Positions 26,619 through 35,512 of a DNA stretch of 64,000 nucleotides are shown here, piece by piece. Location of the stretch: NCBI RefSeq assembly GCF_019749295.1, contig NZ_JACWFG010000011.1, positions 434,001-498,000 of the forward strand, given 5' to 3'. Both the position numbers and the translations under genes were made by a program. Numbering within the stretch: position 1 is the stretch's first letter; each line of letters starts with the position of its first letter. The notes under the pieces were generated by a model, which did no database searches, was not told where the DNA came from, and saw only the letters and a program-made list of their open reading frames with translations. The DNA comes from Neobacillus niacini (GTDB taxonomy: Bacteria; Bacillota; Bacilli; Bacillales; Cytobacillaceae).

Positions 26619-27343
26619 GTAAACTTCCAATTCTAGAAATCTTTGGTCCGACAATCCAAGGCGAGGGGATGGTAATTGGACAAAAAACGATGTTTGTCCG
26701 AACCGCTGGCTGTGACTATTCCTGCAGCTGGTGCGATTCCGCCTTCACTTGGGACGGCAGTGCCAAAGATGATATAAGAATAATGACTGCAGAGGAAATT
26801 TGGGCAGAATTAAAAGCTTTAGGCGGGGACAAATTCTCCTTTGTTACCATTTCAGGGGGGAACCCTGCATTGTTAAAAAACCTAGATTCACTGATTGATA
26901 TATTAAAAGAAAATCAGATTAGTATTGGAATTGAAACCCAGGGCAGCAGATGGCAGGATTGGTTTTTGAAAATCGATGAACTAACGATTTCACCAAAGCC
27001 GCCGAGCTCAAAAATGGAAACGAATTTTGACATACTTGATTCTATTTTTATTAACCTAGATGAAAATCAGTTTGAAAATAACGTTAGTTTAAAAGTCGTA
27101 ATCTTCGATGAAGGTGACATTGATTATGCAAAAATGGTACATAAGAGATACGCAGGCATCCCATTTTATCTCCAGGCAGGGAACGACGACATCACTAATT
27201 TTAATAACCAAGAACTGATTCTAAAACTGCTGAATAAATATGAGTGGCTCGTTAGCCAAATAGTAGAAGACAGTCAGCTAAATAATGTCAAAGTACTGCC
27301 TCAGCTACATGCCCTGCTTTGGGGGAATAAGCGCGGCGTATAA
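26615..27343 (+). CDS. queE: 7-carboxy-7-deazaguanine synthase (radical SAM)
   Basis: Radical SAM enzyme forming the 7-deazaguanine ring. The 242-residue protein has the cluster motif CxxxCxxC in AGCDYSCSWCDSAF, preceded by GPTIQGEGMVIG. ATG 26615 overlaps the queD stop as ATGA; the longer GTG 26603 is less likely. The last gene of the preQ0 operon; its terminator was duplicated by the inserted element downstream. Confidence 0.95.
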   Translation: MSKLPILEIFGPTIQGEGMVIGQKTMFVRTAGCDYSCSWCDSAFTWDGSAKDDIRIMTAEEIWAELKALGGDKFSFVTISGGNPALLKNLDSLIDILKENQISIGIETQGSRWQDWFLKIDELTISPKPPSSKMETNFDILDSIFINLDENQFENNVSLKVVIFDEGDIDYAKMVHKRYAGIPFYLQAGNDDITNFNNQELILKLLNKYEWLVSQIVEDSQLNNVKVLPQLHALLWGNKRGV

Positions 27344-27348
27344 TGGAT

Positions 27349-27376
27349 AAGCCCGCCTAAATACTTAGGCGGGCTT
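27349..27376 (+). repeat. Upstream copy of the queE terminator hairpin
   Basis: This 28-bp hairpin (arms AAGCCCGCCTAA and TTAGGCGGGCTT) is identical to 27677-27704. Unlike that copy it has no T run behind it, since CAGATTG follows. It looks like the target-site duplicate generated by insertion of the 300-bp element. Confidence 0.88.
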
Positions 27377-27676
27377 CAGATTGTCGAGAAAGGTATCTTT
27401 CTCGGTAATTATTATTTTTTGCCTGCCCAACGGCCTGTTGATTTCCGCTCAAATATTGTTGCAAAGAGTGGATTGGAGCGAAAGGTGCTTGACTCCTGCG
27501 GGATGTAGAGGAAAAGTCGAGACCCCACAGACGCGCAGCGTCGAGGAGGCTCGACTTCCTCCCCGCGGAAAGCAAGCACCTGTAGCGGAAAGGAACGGTC
27601 CATTTGTAAACAAAAAACAACATTCTACACAAAAAGAGCCAAAATAAAAGACTTTCAAGAGCTTTTCAACAGCCTG
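27377..27676. mobile_element. 300-bp non-autonomous MITE/REP-like element
   Basis: Exactly 300 bp lie between the two identical hairpin copies, beginning CAGATTGTCGAGAAAG and ending CTTTTCAACAGCCTG. The ends are imperfect inverted repeats (about 11 of 16 positions). The middle is a large GC-rich structure: AGGTGCTTG (near 27483) pairs with CAAGCACCT (near 27573), with an inner hairpin around CGAGACCCCACAGACGCGCA and GTCGAGGAGGCTCG. Similar GC-rich repeats recur in Bacillaceae genomes. The short ORFs inside are not gene-like and no transposase is encoded, so it would depend on an enzyme elsewhere. Confidence 0.8.
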
Positions 27677-27710
27677 AAGCCCGCCTAAATACTTAGGCGG
27701 GCTTTTTTTT
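27677..27710 (+). terminator. Terminator downstream of the inserted element
   Basis: The same 28-bp hairpin (27677-27704) is here followed by TTTTTT, so this copy is the complete original terminator of the queCDE operon. Confidence 0.9.
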
Positions 27711-27898
27711 GCATAGTCATATGTATAAGGCTTGCATTAGTACATTAAAAATAATACAAATCGTTTTCTTTTGTTAAGTACAGATAAAGTTTGAATGAAG
27801 AGTAGGTAAATTCGCTGTCGTTCGACACACAGGCAAAAAACAACAGGGTAAAATCAGATATGGATTATGTGCTGTAAATATTTGGAGGTGCTGCGTAG

Positions 27899-28096
27899 AT
27901 GAACAATGTTCTGAGAAATGCCGTTCAGCAAAGAAGACAATTTCTTATTGATAAACTGCTTAAAATTGGTGTATTTAAGAAGGAAGATAGACATCTATAT
28001 GAATGGACCCTAAGTGACCTGGAGAAAGAATACCAATATCTCGAATCTTATCACGTTCGAGCCAAGATCAATCAAGAAAACCAGCTTCAGCAATAA
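27899..28096 (+). CDS. FbpA-like small basic protein
   Basis: A 65-residue protein with the core RRQFLIDKLLKIGVFKKEDR followed by LYEWTLSDLEKEY, matching the Fur-regulated basic protein A family, which acts with a small RNA in iron sparing in B. subtilis. The start follows GGAGGTG. No convincing Fur box is visible upstream, though a TGTCG/CGACA palindrome lies at 27816-27827. The family is recognised; regulation by iron is inference. Confidence 0.75.
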   Translation: MNNVLRNAVQQRRQFLIDKLLKIGVFKKEDRHLYEWTLSDLEKEYQYLESYHVRAKINQENQLQQ

Positions 28097-28124
28097 CGAA
28101 GATTATACTTATAAACACAGAGAA

Positions 28125-28155
28125 AAGCCGGTGATTAAAAACCGGCTTCTTTTTG
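28125..28155 (+). terminator. Terminator of the fbpA-like gene
   Basis: AAGCCGGT (28125-28132) pairs with ACCGGCTT (28141-28148), followed by CTTTTT. Confidence 0.9.
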
Positions 28156-28164
28156 ATGAAAGGT

Positions 28165-29175
28165 TTATTTTTCTTCACTGCCTAATTCACCACGGTCAGA
28201 AGCCATCGGAGGCTGTTCCATCCATTTATTGTTGATTAGGATATTGGAGCCATCCTCAGAATATATCTGAACTTCTAAAGATAGTCTGTTATACATAACC
28301 CCCAAATCCATCCGAGGACTTTGCGCAACAGCTGTACCGTAATACCCGATACTTAATGCGATGAGTCCCGTTGTGAAGAACATCATCAGTTTATCAGAAA
28401 ATGTGTAAGCCGTACTTGTCGTTACTTCTGCAGATAAACTAGCGGGAACCGGGAGATTACATTCTTCTAATTTAGAACCGAATAGTTTAACGTGTTTTTT
28501 TCCGATGTCAATGCCTTTTAGGAGAAACTTGGTAACTTCTTTGTCTCTAGCAACCTGACTAAATCCTATTAGTGTAGCCACACCTAAAATATTCCGCTGC
28601 GTATTGGCATAGAGGTTTGATACCTCTGCGACAATTAACGGTCTTTTTTCCCCAATAATATCAAACAGAAATGCCTGTTTATTTACAAATTCAACCTTCT
28701 CAGAAGATATAGCCGGGGACCTTACATAAAGACCTTTTTCCAATAAGACATCCTTTGAAACCTTATATAGCTGCATCGTTTCAGACAAGCATTCCATATA
28801 ATAATCGGTTATGTCTGTTCTTACTGCCGAGGCAACACTGGCTGAGTAATTGGTTAGCCCAATTTTTGACATTTGGTGAATAAAATTAAGCACATAACTG
28901 TCTGAATACAATTTGGGAGCGCTTAAGTCAACATCCTCTTCAACTTTAAAGCCATAGGGAACAGGATAGTTTTCCTCCTTAAAAAAGACTGTTAATTTTT
29001 CAATATGTGTTATAGATAATTTTAATGCAAATTCAATAATAGGTTTTATTTCTGGATCCTCTGCCTTTTCTAAAAAAAACCTAAGTACACAAACACTTCC
29101 GCTATCGTTCAAATATTGCGCCCATAGCTGAGCAAGTTCAGCAGAGGAAATCTTAACTTTCTTATCTATCTCCAT
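28165..29175 (-). CDS. DUF3231 family protein (paralog 1)
   Basis: A 336-residue cytoplasmic helical protein of the DUF3231 family, made of two related halves of about 160 residues. Each half starts with a segment like ISSAELAQLWAQYL or IVAEVSNLYANTQR and holds a long-helix region. The C-terminal motif WMEQPPMASDRGEL is shared with the other three copies in this window. The helical pattern suggests paired four-helix bundles, perhaps ferritin-like, but metal ligands are not obvious. I chose the ATG behind GGAGGTATTAT. Function unknown; DUF3231 genes are typical of spore formers. Confidence 0.85.
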   Translation of the reverse strand: MEIDKKVKISSAELAQLWAQYLNDSGSVCVLRFFLEKAEDPEIKPIIEFALKLSITHIEKLTVFFKEENYPVPYGFKVEEDVDLSAPKLYSDSYVLNFIHQMSKIGLTNYSASVASAVRTDITDYYMECLSETMQLYKVSKDVLLEKGLYVRSPAISSEKVEFVNKQAFLFDIIGEKRPLIVAEVSNLYANTQRNILGVATLIGFSQVARDKEVTKFLLKGIDIGKKHVKLFGSKLEECNLPVPASLSAEVTTSTAYTFSDKLMMFFTTGLIALSIGYYGTAVAQSPRMDLGVMYNRLSLEVQIYSEDGSNILINNKWMEQPPMASDRGELGSEEK

Positions 29176-29380
29176 ATAATACCTCCATAAATTAATCCCT
29201 AGTACAATCATTTCCAACGCAGATAATTATATGTAACATTCGATAAATTATTTGCGAATATTGAGCTTTTTGAACTATTTAATGTAAGACTTATTTCTCA
29301 TTAACTTTAAGGAATTTCGTATTACTATTAATCAATATGCAAAATGATAGTGAAAGCTTAAAGTTGAAGGTGGTATAGAC

Positions 29381-31516
29381 GTGGGACGAATGGAGCAGAG
29401 ACAGCAAAGAAAGGCGTCTAAAAATCGAGACTGGAGTCAGTTTCTTAAAAAGGGTTTAGTGAGAAAGTTGTTTATAGCAGGAATCCTTATGGTATTATGC
29501 GGACTTTTCATCGTTAATATCTTTATATGGACCAGTGATGTGAGTAAATTAAATGAGCCGGCACCACAGCCAACGATTATCTATGATCAGAATGGGGAGA
29601 TTGCGAGTAAGATCTCTAATTCAAAAATTGAAGGTGTAGGAATAAAGCAAATTCCTGATGAAGTCATACATGCGGTCATCGCAACAGAGGATCAACGTTT
29701 TTACAAGCATAATGGTATCAATTATTTTGGGATTATGAAGGCTTTCTTCAAAAATTTGGTGAGCGGTGACATTGTTGCAGGCGGGAGTACCGTTACACAG
29801 CAGCTTGCTAAAAATGCCTTCCTAACACATGAGCGAACTTATACACGGAAGGTCAAAGAGCTGATTATAACGAAAAAAATTGAACGTACCTACTCAAAAG
29901 ACGAAATCATGGAAAGGTATTTAAATCAAATCTATTTTGGCGAGGGCGCATGGGGAATTCAACGTGCGGCGAAAATCTATTTTGGAAAAGAAGCAAGTGA
30001 GCTAACCTTAAGCGAATCGGCCATACTCGCTGGGCTTATTAAAGCTCCCTCCATACTTTCACCCTTTAAAAATATGGAAAAATCAATACAGCGGCGAAAT
30101 CTTGTATTAGCATTAATGGAAAACGAAGGATACATTAGCCAAAACGAGGTTGAAAAAGCAAAGCAAGAGCCAGTTGTGTTAAATGAAGAAAAAGTGGAAG
30201 ACGAGTATGATGGCAAATACCCATATTATGTGGACCACATTATCCAAGAGGCAATGAAGAAATATCAGTTGACCCAGAATGAAATTCTGTCAGGTGGACT
30301 ACATATTTACACAGAATTGAATCCTGCCATTCAAAAGGCGACAGAGGAAGTTTATCAGAACGATAATCTTTTCCCGGCGAGTCCAGAGGATCAGCTGCTC
30401 CAAAGCGGGGCTATTTTGATTGATCCTAAAAGCGGCGGCATTCAAGCTCTTGTTGGAGGTAGAGGGGAACATACCTTTTTAGGCTTTAACCATGCCACGC
30501 AATTAATTAGGCAGCCTGGTTCGACGATGAAACCATTGGCTGTTTATACACCTGCCTTAGAAGAAGGGTATGAAGTCTTTGATATATTAGAAGATAGACC
30601 GCTGAATATTGGCGGATATCAGCCGTTGAATTACGATAAGCAATACCGAGGCGAGGTAACGATGTATGATGCGGTAATTAACTCTTACAATGTTCCACCA
30701 GTTTGGCTGTTAAACAGAATAGGCCTGGATAAAGGAACAAAGGCAGTGGAGCGCTTCGGTATTCCTTTACATGAAAAAGATCATTCTCTGGGGATTGCAC
30801 TTGGAGGGATGAATGAAGGGACCTCTCCGTTAGCTATGGCACAAGCCTATACGGCATTCGCAAACAATGGAACGATGGAAGAGGCACATTCCATCAGTAA
30901 AATTGAAGATGTAGATGGAAAGGTTATTGCAAAATGGAAAAGTAAATCAACAATCGTGACAAAACCAGAAGTGACCCAAAAAATTACTTACATGTTAAAG
31001 GGTGTAGTGGAGGAAGGTACTGGGAAGAAGGCATTCTTGGAAAGTCTCGACATTGCAGGTAAAACAGGTTCTACCCAGCTGCCATTTGCGACTAACGGCG
31101 GAACGAAGGATCATTGGTTTGTTGGCTATACTCCCGAAATTGTCGGTGCAGTGTGGCTTGGCTATGATCAAACCGACGAAAATCATTATCTAGCCACATC
31201 AAGCAGTGGAACTACTCCTGTTATATTTAAAGAAATACTAGCTAGGTCAGGTTCAGAGCTAAGTGATGAAAAATTTGCTTTATCAAGTATTGAGAAAAAA
31301 TATAATAGCGAAATCAAAAAGCTAAGAGAAAAAGAAGAAAAAGCTAGGAAAGAAAAAGAGAAAGAAGAGAAGAAGAGAGAAAGAGGAAAAGGTAAGGGAT
31401 GGAAGGAAGATAAGGAAAAGAAAAAAGAAAAAAGAAAAGATAAAGATAAGGATAGGAAAGAAAAAGATGAGGATGAGGAGGACGAGGACGAAGAAGAGGA
31501 AGATGAAAATGAATAA
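29381..31516 (+). CDS. Penicillin-binding protein, class A (PBP1A family)
   Basis: Bifunctional peptidoglycan glycosyltransferase and DD-transpeptidase of 711 residues. An N-terminal anchor (about 29-51) is followed by the GT51 domain with ATEDQRFYKHNG, GGSTVTQQLAKNAF and RKVKELIITKKIERTYSKDE, then the transpeptidase domain with SxxK in PGSTMKPLAVY, SYN in VINSYNVPP and KTG in AGKTGSTQL. The last 70 residues are a very charged tail, first Lys/Glu and then Asp/Glu only. GTG 29381 follows AAGGTGG; an ATG three codons later is also possible. It is a single-gene unit. Confidence 0.92.
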   Translation: MGRMEQRQQRKASKNRDWSQFLKKGLVRKLFIAGILMVLCGLFIVNIFIWTSDVSKLNEPAPQPTIIYDQNGEIASKISNSKIEGVGIKQIPDEVIHAVIATEDQRFYKHNGINYFGIMKAFFKNLVSGDIVAGGSTVTQQLAKNAFLTHERTYTRKVKELIITKKIERTYSKDEIMERYLNQIYFGEGAWGIQRAAKIYFGKEASELTLSESAILAGLIKAPSILSPFKNMEKSIQRRNLVLALMENEGYISQNEVEKAKQEPVVLNEEKVEDEYDGKYPYYVDHIIQEAMKKYQLTQNEILSGGLHIYTELNPAIQKATEEVYQNDNLFPASPEDQLLQSGAILIDPKSGGIQALVGGRGEHTFLGFNHATQLIRQPGSTMKPLAVYTPALEEGYEVFDILEDRPLNIGGYQPLNYDKQYRGEVTMYDAVINSYNVPPVWLLNRIGLDKGTKAVERFGIPLHEKDHSLGIALGGMNEGTSPLAMAQAYTAFANNGTMEEAHSISKIEDVDGKVIAKWKSKSTIVTKPEVTQKITYMLKGVVEEGTGKKAFLESLDIAGKTGSTQLPFATNGGTKDHWFVGYTPEIVGAVWLGYDQTDENHYLATSSSGTTPVIFKEILARSGSELSDEKFALSSIEKKYNSEIKKLREKEEKARKEKEKEEKKRERGKGKGWKEDKEKKKEKRKDKDKDRKEKDEDEEDEDEEEEDENE

Positions 31517-31534
31517 TCTTTAACTTTTAGTGTG

Positions 31535-31566
31535 AGGACTAGTCTCGAGATGAGATTAGTCCTTTT
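31535..31566 (+). terminator. Terminator of the PBP gene
   Basis: AGGACTAGTCTC (31535-31546) pairs with GAGATTAGTCCT (31552-31563), 12 bp with one G-U pair, followed by TTT. Confidence 0.85.
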
Positions 31567-31593
31567 GCATGTGTCTGCTGTTTGATTACGGAT

Positions 31594-31621
31594 ACATATA
31601 AATCAACCTGCTGGAAATAAT
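31594..31621 (+). promoter_or_regulatory. Candidate sigma-F-type promoter of the catalase gene
   Basis: GGAAATAAT (31613-31621) fits the sigma-F -10 pattern GGNNANWNT, and ACATA (31594-31598) is one mismatch from the GYATA -35, with a spacer slightly short at 14 nt. The spore catalase KatX of B. subtilis is sigma-F dependent, which makes the match relevant, but it is weak alone. Confidence 0.35.
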
Positions 31622-31656
31622 TAAATAGTATTATTTTTACTATTGGAGGGGTAAAG

Positions 31657-33240
31657 GTGGACGAAAAAAATCTTGGGACGGGTGAAAGCGCAGATTCCTT
31701 AACAAATCGCCAAGGTCATCCTGTGACAGATAATCAAAATATTAGAACAGTAGGAAATCGCGGACCATCCACACTTGAGAATTATGATTTTATTGAAAAA
31801 ATATCTCATTTTGATCGTGAAAGAGTCCCAGAACGGGTGGTTCATGCTCGTGGAGCTGGTGCACATGGATATTTTGAAGCGTATGGGACAGCAGGAGATG
31901 AGCCCGTTTCAAAATATACAAGAGCAAAGCTATTCCAGGAAGCGGGAAAACGCACACCTGTTTTCGTTCGTTTTTCCACGGTGGCAGGAGCGATGGAGTC
32001 ACCAGAAACAGCAAGGGATCCTCGAGGCTTTGCGGTGAAATTTTATACGGAGGATGGAAACTGGGATCTTGTTGGAAATAATCTTAAAATATTCTTTATC
32101 CGTGACGCAATGAAGTTTCCTGACATGATTCATGCGTTTAAGCCCGACCCCGTTACAAATTTAAGCAATCCGGAAAGAATGTTTGATTTTCTTGCTGGGA
32201 CACCAGAAGCAACACATATGGTTACATTTTTATTCTCTCCATGGGGAATACCAGCGAATTACCGCCAAATGCAGGGATCAGGTGTAAATACATACAAATG
32301 GGTCAACGCAGAGGGAGAAGCTGTTTTAGTGAAGTACCATTGGGAACCGTTGAAACAGGGAATCAAGAATCTTACCCAAAAGGAAGCAGAACAAATCCAA
32401 GCCAAAAATGTGAGTCATGCTACACAGGATTTGTATGAGGCGATTGAGAATGGTAATTATCCTGAGTGGGAGCTTTGCGTTCAAATCATGAGTGACGATT
32501 ACCATCCTGAGCTGGATTTTGATCCATTAGATGATACAAAATTATGGCCAACAGACAAGTTTCCATTTTTAAAAGTAGGGAAAATGGTACTTAACCGAAA
32601 TCCAGAAAATTATTTTAATGAAGTGGAGCAGGCAGCGTTTGGTACAGGAGTACTGGTAGACGGATTAGATTTTTCTGATGATAAAATGCTTCAAGGAAGA
32701 ACTTTTTCTTATTCGGATACACAGCGTCATCGCGTAGGAGCGAATTATTTACAGCTTCCTATCAATGCACCTAAAAAGCGTGTAGCAACCAATCAGCGCG
32801 GCGGCCAAATGTCATATTCTGTGGATTCAGGTCAAAATCCACATGTAAACTATGAGCCTTCTATGATCGGAGGACTAAAGGAAGCAGAACAAGTAGGGAA
32901 AGTCCACGAACCACACTATAATGACAAATTGGTCCGTGAAAAAATTGATCGTCCCAATGATTTTGGCCAAGCCGGCGAAACGTACAGGAATCTCGAAGAC
33001 TGGGAAAGAGATGAACTCATAAGCAATCTTGTCGACTCACTGAAAGTATGCAGACCTGAAATCCAAAATAAAATGATTGAGTATTTTACACATGCTGATG
33101 AAGATTACGGAAAGCGTGTTAGAGATGGAGTTGCGAAAGCTATGGAAATGAGAGAGGAAACCACTCACACAAGTACAGCTGACGCTGATGATGCGACGGA
33201 TAAAGCAAAACAAATGGGACATGAAGCAGATCCATATTAA
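31657..33240 (+). CDS. katX: Heme catalase, KatX-like
   Basis: Dismutates hydrogen peroxide. The 527-residue protein has the catalytic histidine in [38 protein letters not shown], the asparagine in LVGNN, and the heme-ligand tyrosine in [17 protein letters not shown]. The N-terminal extension ([19 protein letters not shown]) and the length resemble the KatX spore catalase more than the shorter vegetative KatA. GTG 31657 follows GGAGGGG. The KatX assignment is from recall of the family; catalase activity itself is secure. Confidence 0.88.
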   Translation: MDEKNLGTGESADSLTNRQGHPVTDNQNIRTVGNRGPSTLENYDFIEKISHFDRERVPERVVHARGAGAHGYFEAYGTAGDEPVSKYTRAKLFQEAGKRTPVFVRFSTVAGAMESPETARDPRGFAVKFYTEDGNWDLVGNNLKIFFIRDAMKFPDMIHAFKPDPVTNLSNPERMFDFLAGTPEATHMVTFLFSPWGIPANYRQMQGSGVNTYKWVNAEGEAVLVKYHWEPLKQGIKNLTQKEAEQIQAKNVSHATQDLYEAIENGNYPEWELCVQIMSDDYHPELDFDPLDDTKLWPTDKFPFLKVGKMVLNRNPENYFNEVEQAAFGTGVLVDGLDFSDDKMLQGRTFSYSDTQRHRVGANYLQLPINAPKKRVATNQRGGQMSYSVDSGQNPHVNYEPSMIGGLKEAEQVGKVHEPHYNDKLVREKIDRPNDFGQAGETYRNLEDWERDELISNLVDSLKVCRPEIQNKMIEYFTHADEDYGKRVRDGVAKAMEMREETTHTSTADADDATDKAKQMGHEADPY

Positions 33241-33248
33241 TGAAAGAA

Positions 33249-33282
33249 TGACCGGACTTATCATAAGTTCGGTCAATTTTTT
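33249..33282 (+). terminator. Terminator of the catalase gene
   Basis: TGACCGGACTTAT (33249-33261) pairs with ATAAGTTCGGTCA (33263-33275) with one G-U pair, followed by TTTTTT. Confidence 0.9.
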
Positions 33283-33373
33283 ATAGTTAGGTTGTATGTT
33301 GGCGGCAGGAGGAATTTATAAAGTTGTGGCGAAAATTGTATATAATAAATCTTTTTTGAAAGGGAGTTTCTTT

Positions 33374-33739
33374 ATGTATCGTTTTAGAGCCATTGATCAC
33401 ATTCAATTAGCGGCTCCAAAAGGCTGTGAAAATCAGGCAAGGGGTTTTTTTATAGATATATTAGGATTTGAGGAAATGGAAAAACCAACGGAACTGAAAA
33501 AACGCGGCGGAGTTTGGTTTCGTAATGGAAATATCCAGATACATATAGGTGTCGAGGAACCTTTTGCGCCAGCTAAAAAAGCACATCCTGCTTTTGAAGT
33601 AGAAAACATTGAAGCTTTGAAAAAGCATTTAATTGCCAGCGGTGTTGAAGTGATTGAAGATGATAATCTTCCGGGGGCAAATCGTTTTTATACAGCTGAT
33701 CCGTTTGGAAACCGTATTGAAGTACTTGAGTGGATCTAA
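33374..33739 (+). CDS. VOC family protein (glyoxalase/dioxygenase-like)
   Basis: A 121-residue vicinal-oxygen-chelate protein made of two beta-alpha-beta-beta-beta modules. Metal ligands are probably His in AIDHIQLAAP, His in NIQIHIGVEEP, and Glu in GNRIEVLEWI. ATG 33374 follows AAAGGGAG; the upstream extension has no binding site. The substrate is unknown. An SRPBCC gene lies 117 bp downstream, possibly a separate unit. Confidence 0.8.
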   Translation: MYRFRAIDHIQLAAPKGCENQARGFFIDILGFEEMEKPTELKKRGGVWFRNGNIQIHIGVEEPFAPAKKAHPAFEVENIEALKKHLIASGVEVIEDDNLPGANRFYTADPFGNRIEVLEWI

Positions 33740-33797
33740 CCTATCTTGTGGGAAAAGATAATCATGAGCTTAAAGGACCCTCAGATTAAAAAATTTG

Positions 33798-33826
33798 AAT
33801 ATTCATCTGTTAAATGAATATTTTAT
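33798..33826 (+). terminator. Weak AT-rich terminator
   Basis: AATATTCAT (33798-33806) pairs with ATGAATATT (33814-33822), followed by TTATC. It probably ends the VOC transcript. Confidence 0.5.
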
Positions 33827-33856
33827 CTTGTAGACCTTCAAAATGGAGGGGATCCT

Positions 33857-34324
33857 TTGAAAATTGAATACCAACATACTTTTGGTTTGCCCGGGAAAAT
33901 TGTCTGGAAGTACATCAAGGATGAAAAAGTTTTAGGAAACGCAATCCCAAGCTGCAGGACGATTGTCAAAAGCACAACTGGATTGTATCGAGCTGAGATT
34001 GACATTAACATAGGTCCTCTAAAAGATGTTTTTGCGCTCGAGGTTAACTTGGATAAAGAACAGGCTTCGTCTTATTATCATCTGCTTCTGCAGGGAAAAG
34101 GAAATTTAGGGGAAATTAGTGGTGATGCACATTTATTCTTTAATGACCAACAAGGCAGCACCCAGCTCACTATCCAGGCTGAAGTGAAAGTCACAGGAAC
34201 TATGTCAGGGGCAGCAGAGCGCGTTATAAATGGAGGGGCAAACCAAGGAATACAGAGATTTTTCCTCAGCCTTGAAAAAGAAATAAAGAAAAACCTTTAT
34301 CTTTTACGAAAAGGTCGAAAATGA
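33857..34324 (+). CDS. SRPBCC family protein (CoxG-like)
   Basis: A 155-residue START-like ligand-binding fold. The pattern of PGKIVWKYIKDEKVLGNAIP, GLYRAEIDINIGPLKDVF and TGTMSGAAERVINGGANQGI follows the CoxG/carbon-monoxide-dehydrogenase-subunit-G group, which here lacks any CO dehydrogenase neighbour. TTG 33857 follows GGAGGGG. The stop lies in the first base of the terminator stem. Function unknown. Confidence 0.75.
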   Translation: MKIEYQHTFGLPGKIVWKYIKDEKVLGNAIPSCRTIVKSTTGLYRAEIDINIGPLKDVFALEVNLDKEQASSYYHLLLQGKGNLGEISGDAHLFFNDQQGSTQLTIQAEVKVTGTMSGAAERVINGGANQGIQRFFLSLEKEIKKNLYLLRKGRK

Positions 34325-34361
34325 GAAAGAGCAGCGACTGCGCGCTGCTCTTTCTATTTTA
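34324..34361. terminator. Bidirectional terminator
   Basis: AGAAAGAGCAGCG (34324-34336) pairs with CGCTGCTCTTTCT (34343-34355), followed by ATTTT on the plus strand. It separates the convergent SRPBCC and TerB-like genes. Confidence 0.88.
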
Positions 34362-34362
34362 C

Positions 34363-34746
34363 CTATTCATGTTCGGGATAATTAGCTAATTCTTTTATTC
34401 CTACAATCCAGTCCTTGAAAGTAGCATATTTATCAGCGTCGAAGCCGAAATGTTCTTTAATTAAATTGATTGATTCTTGTTCATTTTCATGAACGATTCC
34501 GTCTGAATATACTAATCGAAGGATTTCAGTTAAGACAATATGTTTGGAACGTTCTTCTTTAAAAACCTTAAGAATATCCTCTATCGCTAATCCTTTTATT
34601 TGATAGTCCTCAAGATCCATTTCTTTCTGATACTTCGAGATAACTGGATTCTCAAATACCGATAAATTCCCATCAATTGCAGCCATTAAATAGGCTAGCT
34701 CAAGGAATGCTTCTTTCTCCTCTTGTTGAAGCTTTGTCAAAAACAT
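34363..34746 (-). CDS. TerB-like helical protein
   Basis: A 127-residue all-helical protein resembling the tellurite-resistance TerB fold: an acidic early motif LAYLMAAIDGNLS, then a second LRLVYSDGIVHENEQESIN with a similar acidic loop. I chose the ATG behind AAGGAGT; upstream in-frame ATGs lack a site. It stands alone, with no ter operon nearby, so tellurite resistance should not be assumed. Confidence 0.65.
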   Translation of the reverse strand: MFLTKLQQEEKEAFLELAYLMAAIDGNLSVFENPVISKYQKEMDLEDYQIKGLAIEDILKVFKEERSKHIVLTEILRLVYSDGIVHENEQESINLIKEHFGFDADKYATFKDWIVGIKELANYPEHE

Positions 34747-34941
34747 TACATGTACTCCTTTTTTATAATAGGCGGTGCTAAACAACCTAATAAATTTATG
34801 GTTATGTTTAATAGACATCTTACCAAGTATAAAGACCATTTGTCTATTCTTTAGAAGATGTAAAAAGGAAAATTTAGTTAAAAGGCGAATAAGAATATAG
34901 ATTGGGCAAAATTTTATTAATTCTATTGAGGTGAAAAGGGA

Positions 34942-35355
34942 ATGACAGAAAAATTACTAAGGGTTGGAACTAATTATTTACCAGTGAGTAATGTAGACCT
35001 TTCATCAGACTGGTATGTAACTAAATTAGGAGCAGTATTAAACTATAAAGATAATGATAAAGCGATACTTAATATGGCAAATCAAAGTATCTTTCTTGTA
35101 AAGGCAAAAGGAAATCAAAATGCCAACTTCTATAATACATACGGTGAAGAGTGTTTCTCCCTCACATTTGAAGTGGATGGACTGAAAGCTCTTGAAGACA
35201 TTCATCGAGAGTTTAAGGAAAAAGAAGTTAGAGTAGGAGAAATCGAAAACCGCGGTCATAGTGGGAAAAACTTTGTTTTCTATGACCCTGACGGAAATAA
35301 ATTCGACGTGTGGAGTGAACTTAGCCCAATATTTAAGGAAAAGTTTCTAAATTAG
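34942..35355 (+). CDS. VOC family protein
   Basis: A 137-residue glyoxalase/bleomycin-resistance-like protein, with the first strand NYLPVSNVDLSSDWYVTKLG and the closing FVFYDPDGNKFDVWSE characteristic of VOC modules. It starts behind GAGGTG and is followed by its own terminator. The substrate is unknown. Confidence 0.8.
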   Translation: MTEKLLRVGTNYLPVSNVDLSSDWYVTKLGAVLNYKDNDKAILNMANQSIFLVKAKGNQNANFYNTYGEECFSLTFEVDGLKALEDIHREFKEKEVRVGEIENRGHSGKNFVFYDPDGNKFDVWSELSPIFKEKFLN

Positions 35356-35374
35356 CCAAGGAATTATTAAGCTG

Positions 35375-35405
35375 CGTTTCTGTATAGACAGAAACGTTTT
35401 TTTCA
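35375..35405 (+). terminator. Terminator of the second VOC gene
   Basis: CGTTTCTGT (35375-35383) pairs with ACAGAAACG (35388-35396), followed by seven T residues. Confidence 0.9.
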
Positions 35406-35512
35406 TTTTTACTTATTTTTGTCTTTATGAACCCATTAATTAATAAGCTATCAGAATATATTCAAGCAGGGATGTAAAAACTAAAGGAAAATTAAGGGTA
35501 AGGGGATTTAAC

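Noticed and set aside
27357..27658. Several short frames on both strands inside the 300-bp element
   Set aside because: They arise from the GC-rich inverted repeat, overlap each other, and have no proper start sites.
27713..27898. Fur box before the FbpA-like gene
   Set aside because: No 7-1-7 Fur match is visible; only an unrelated TGTCG/CGACA palindrome.
34363..34746. Tellurite resistance gene
   Set aside because: Only the TerB-like fold is seen, with no other ter genes.
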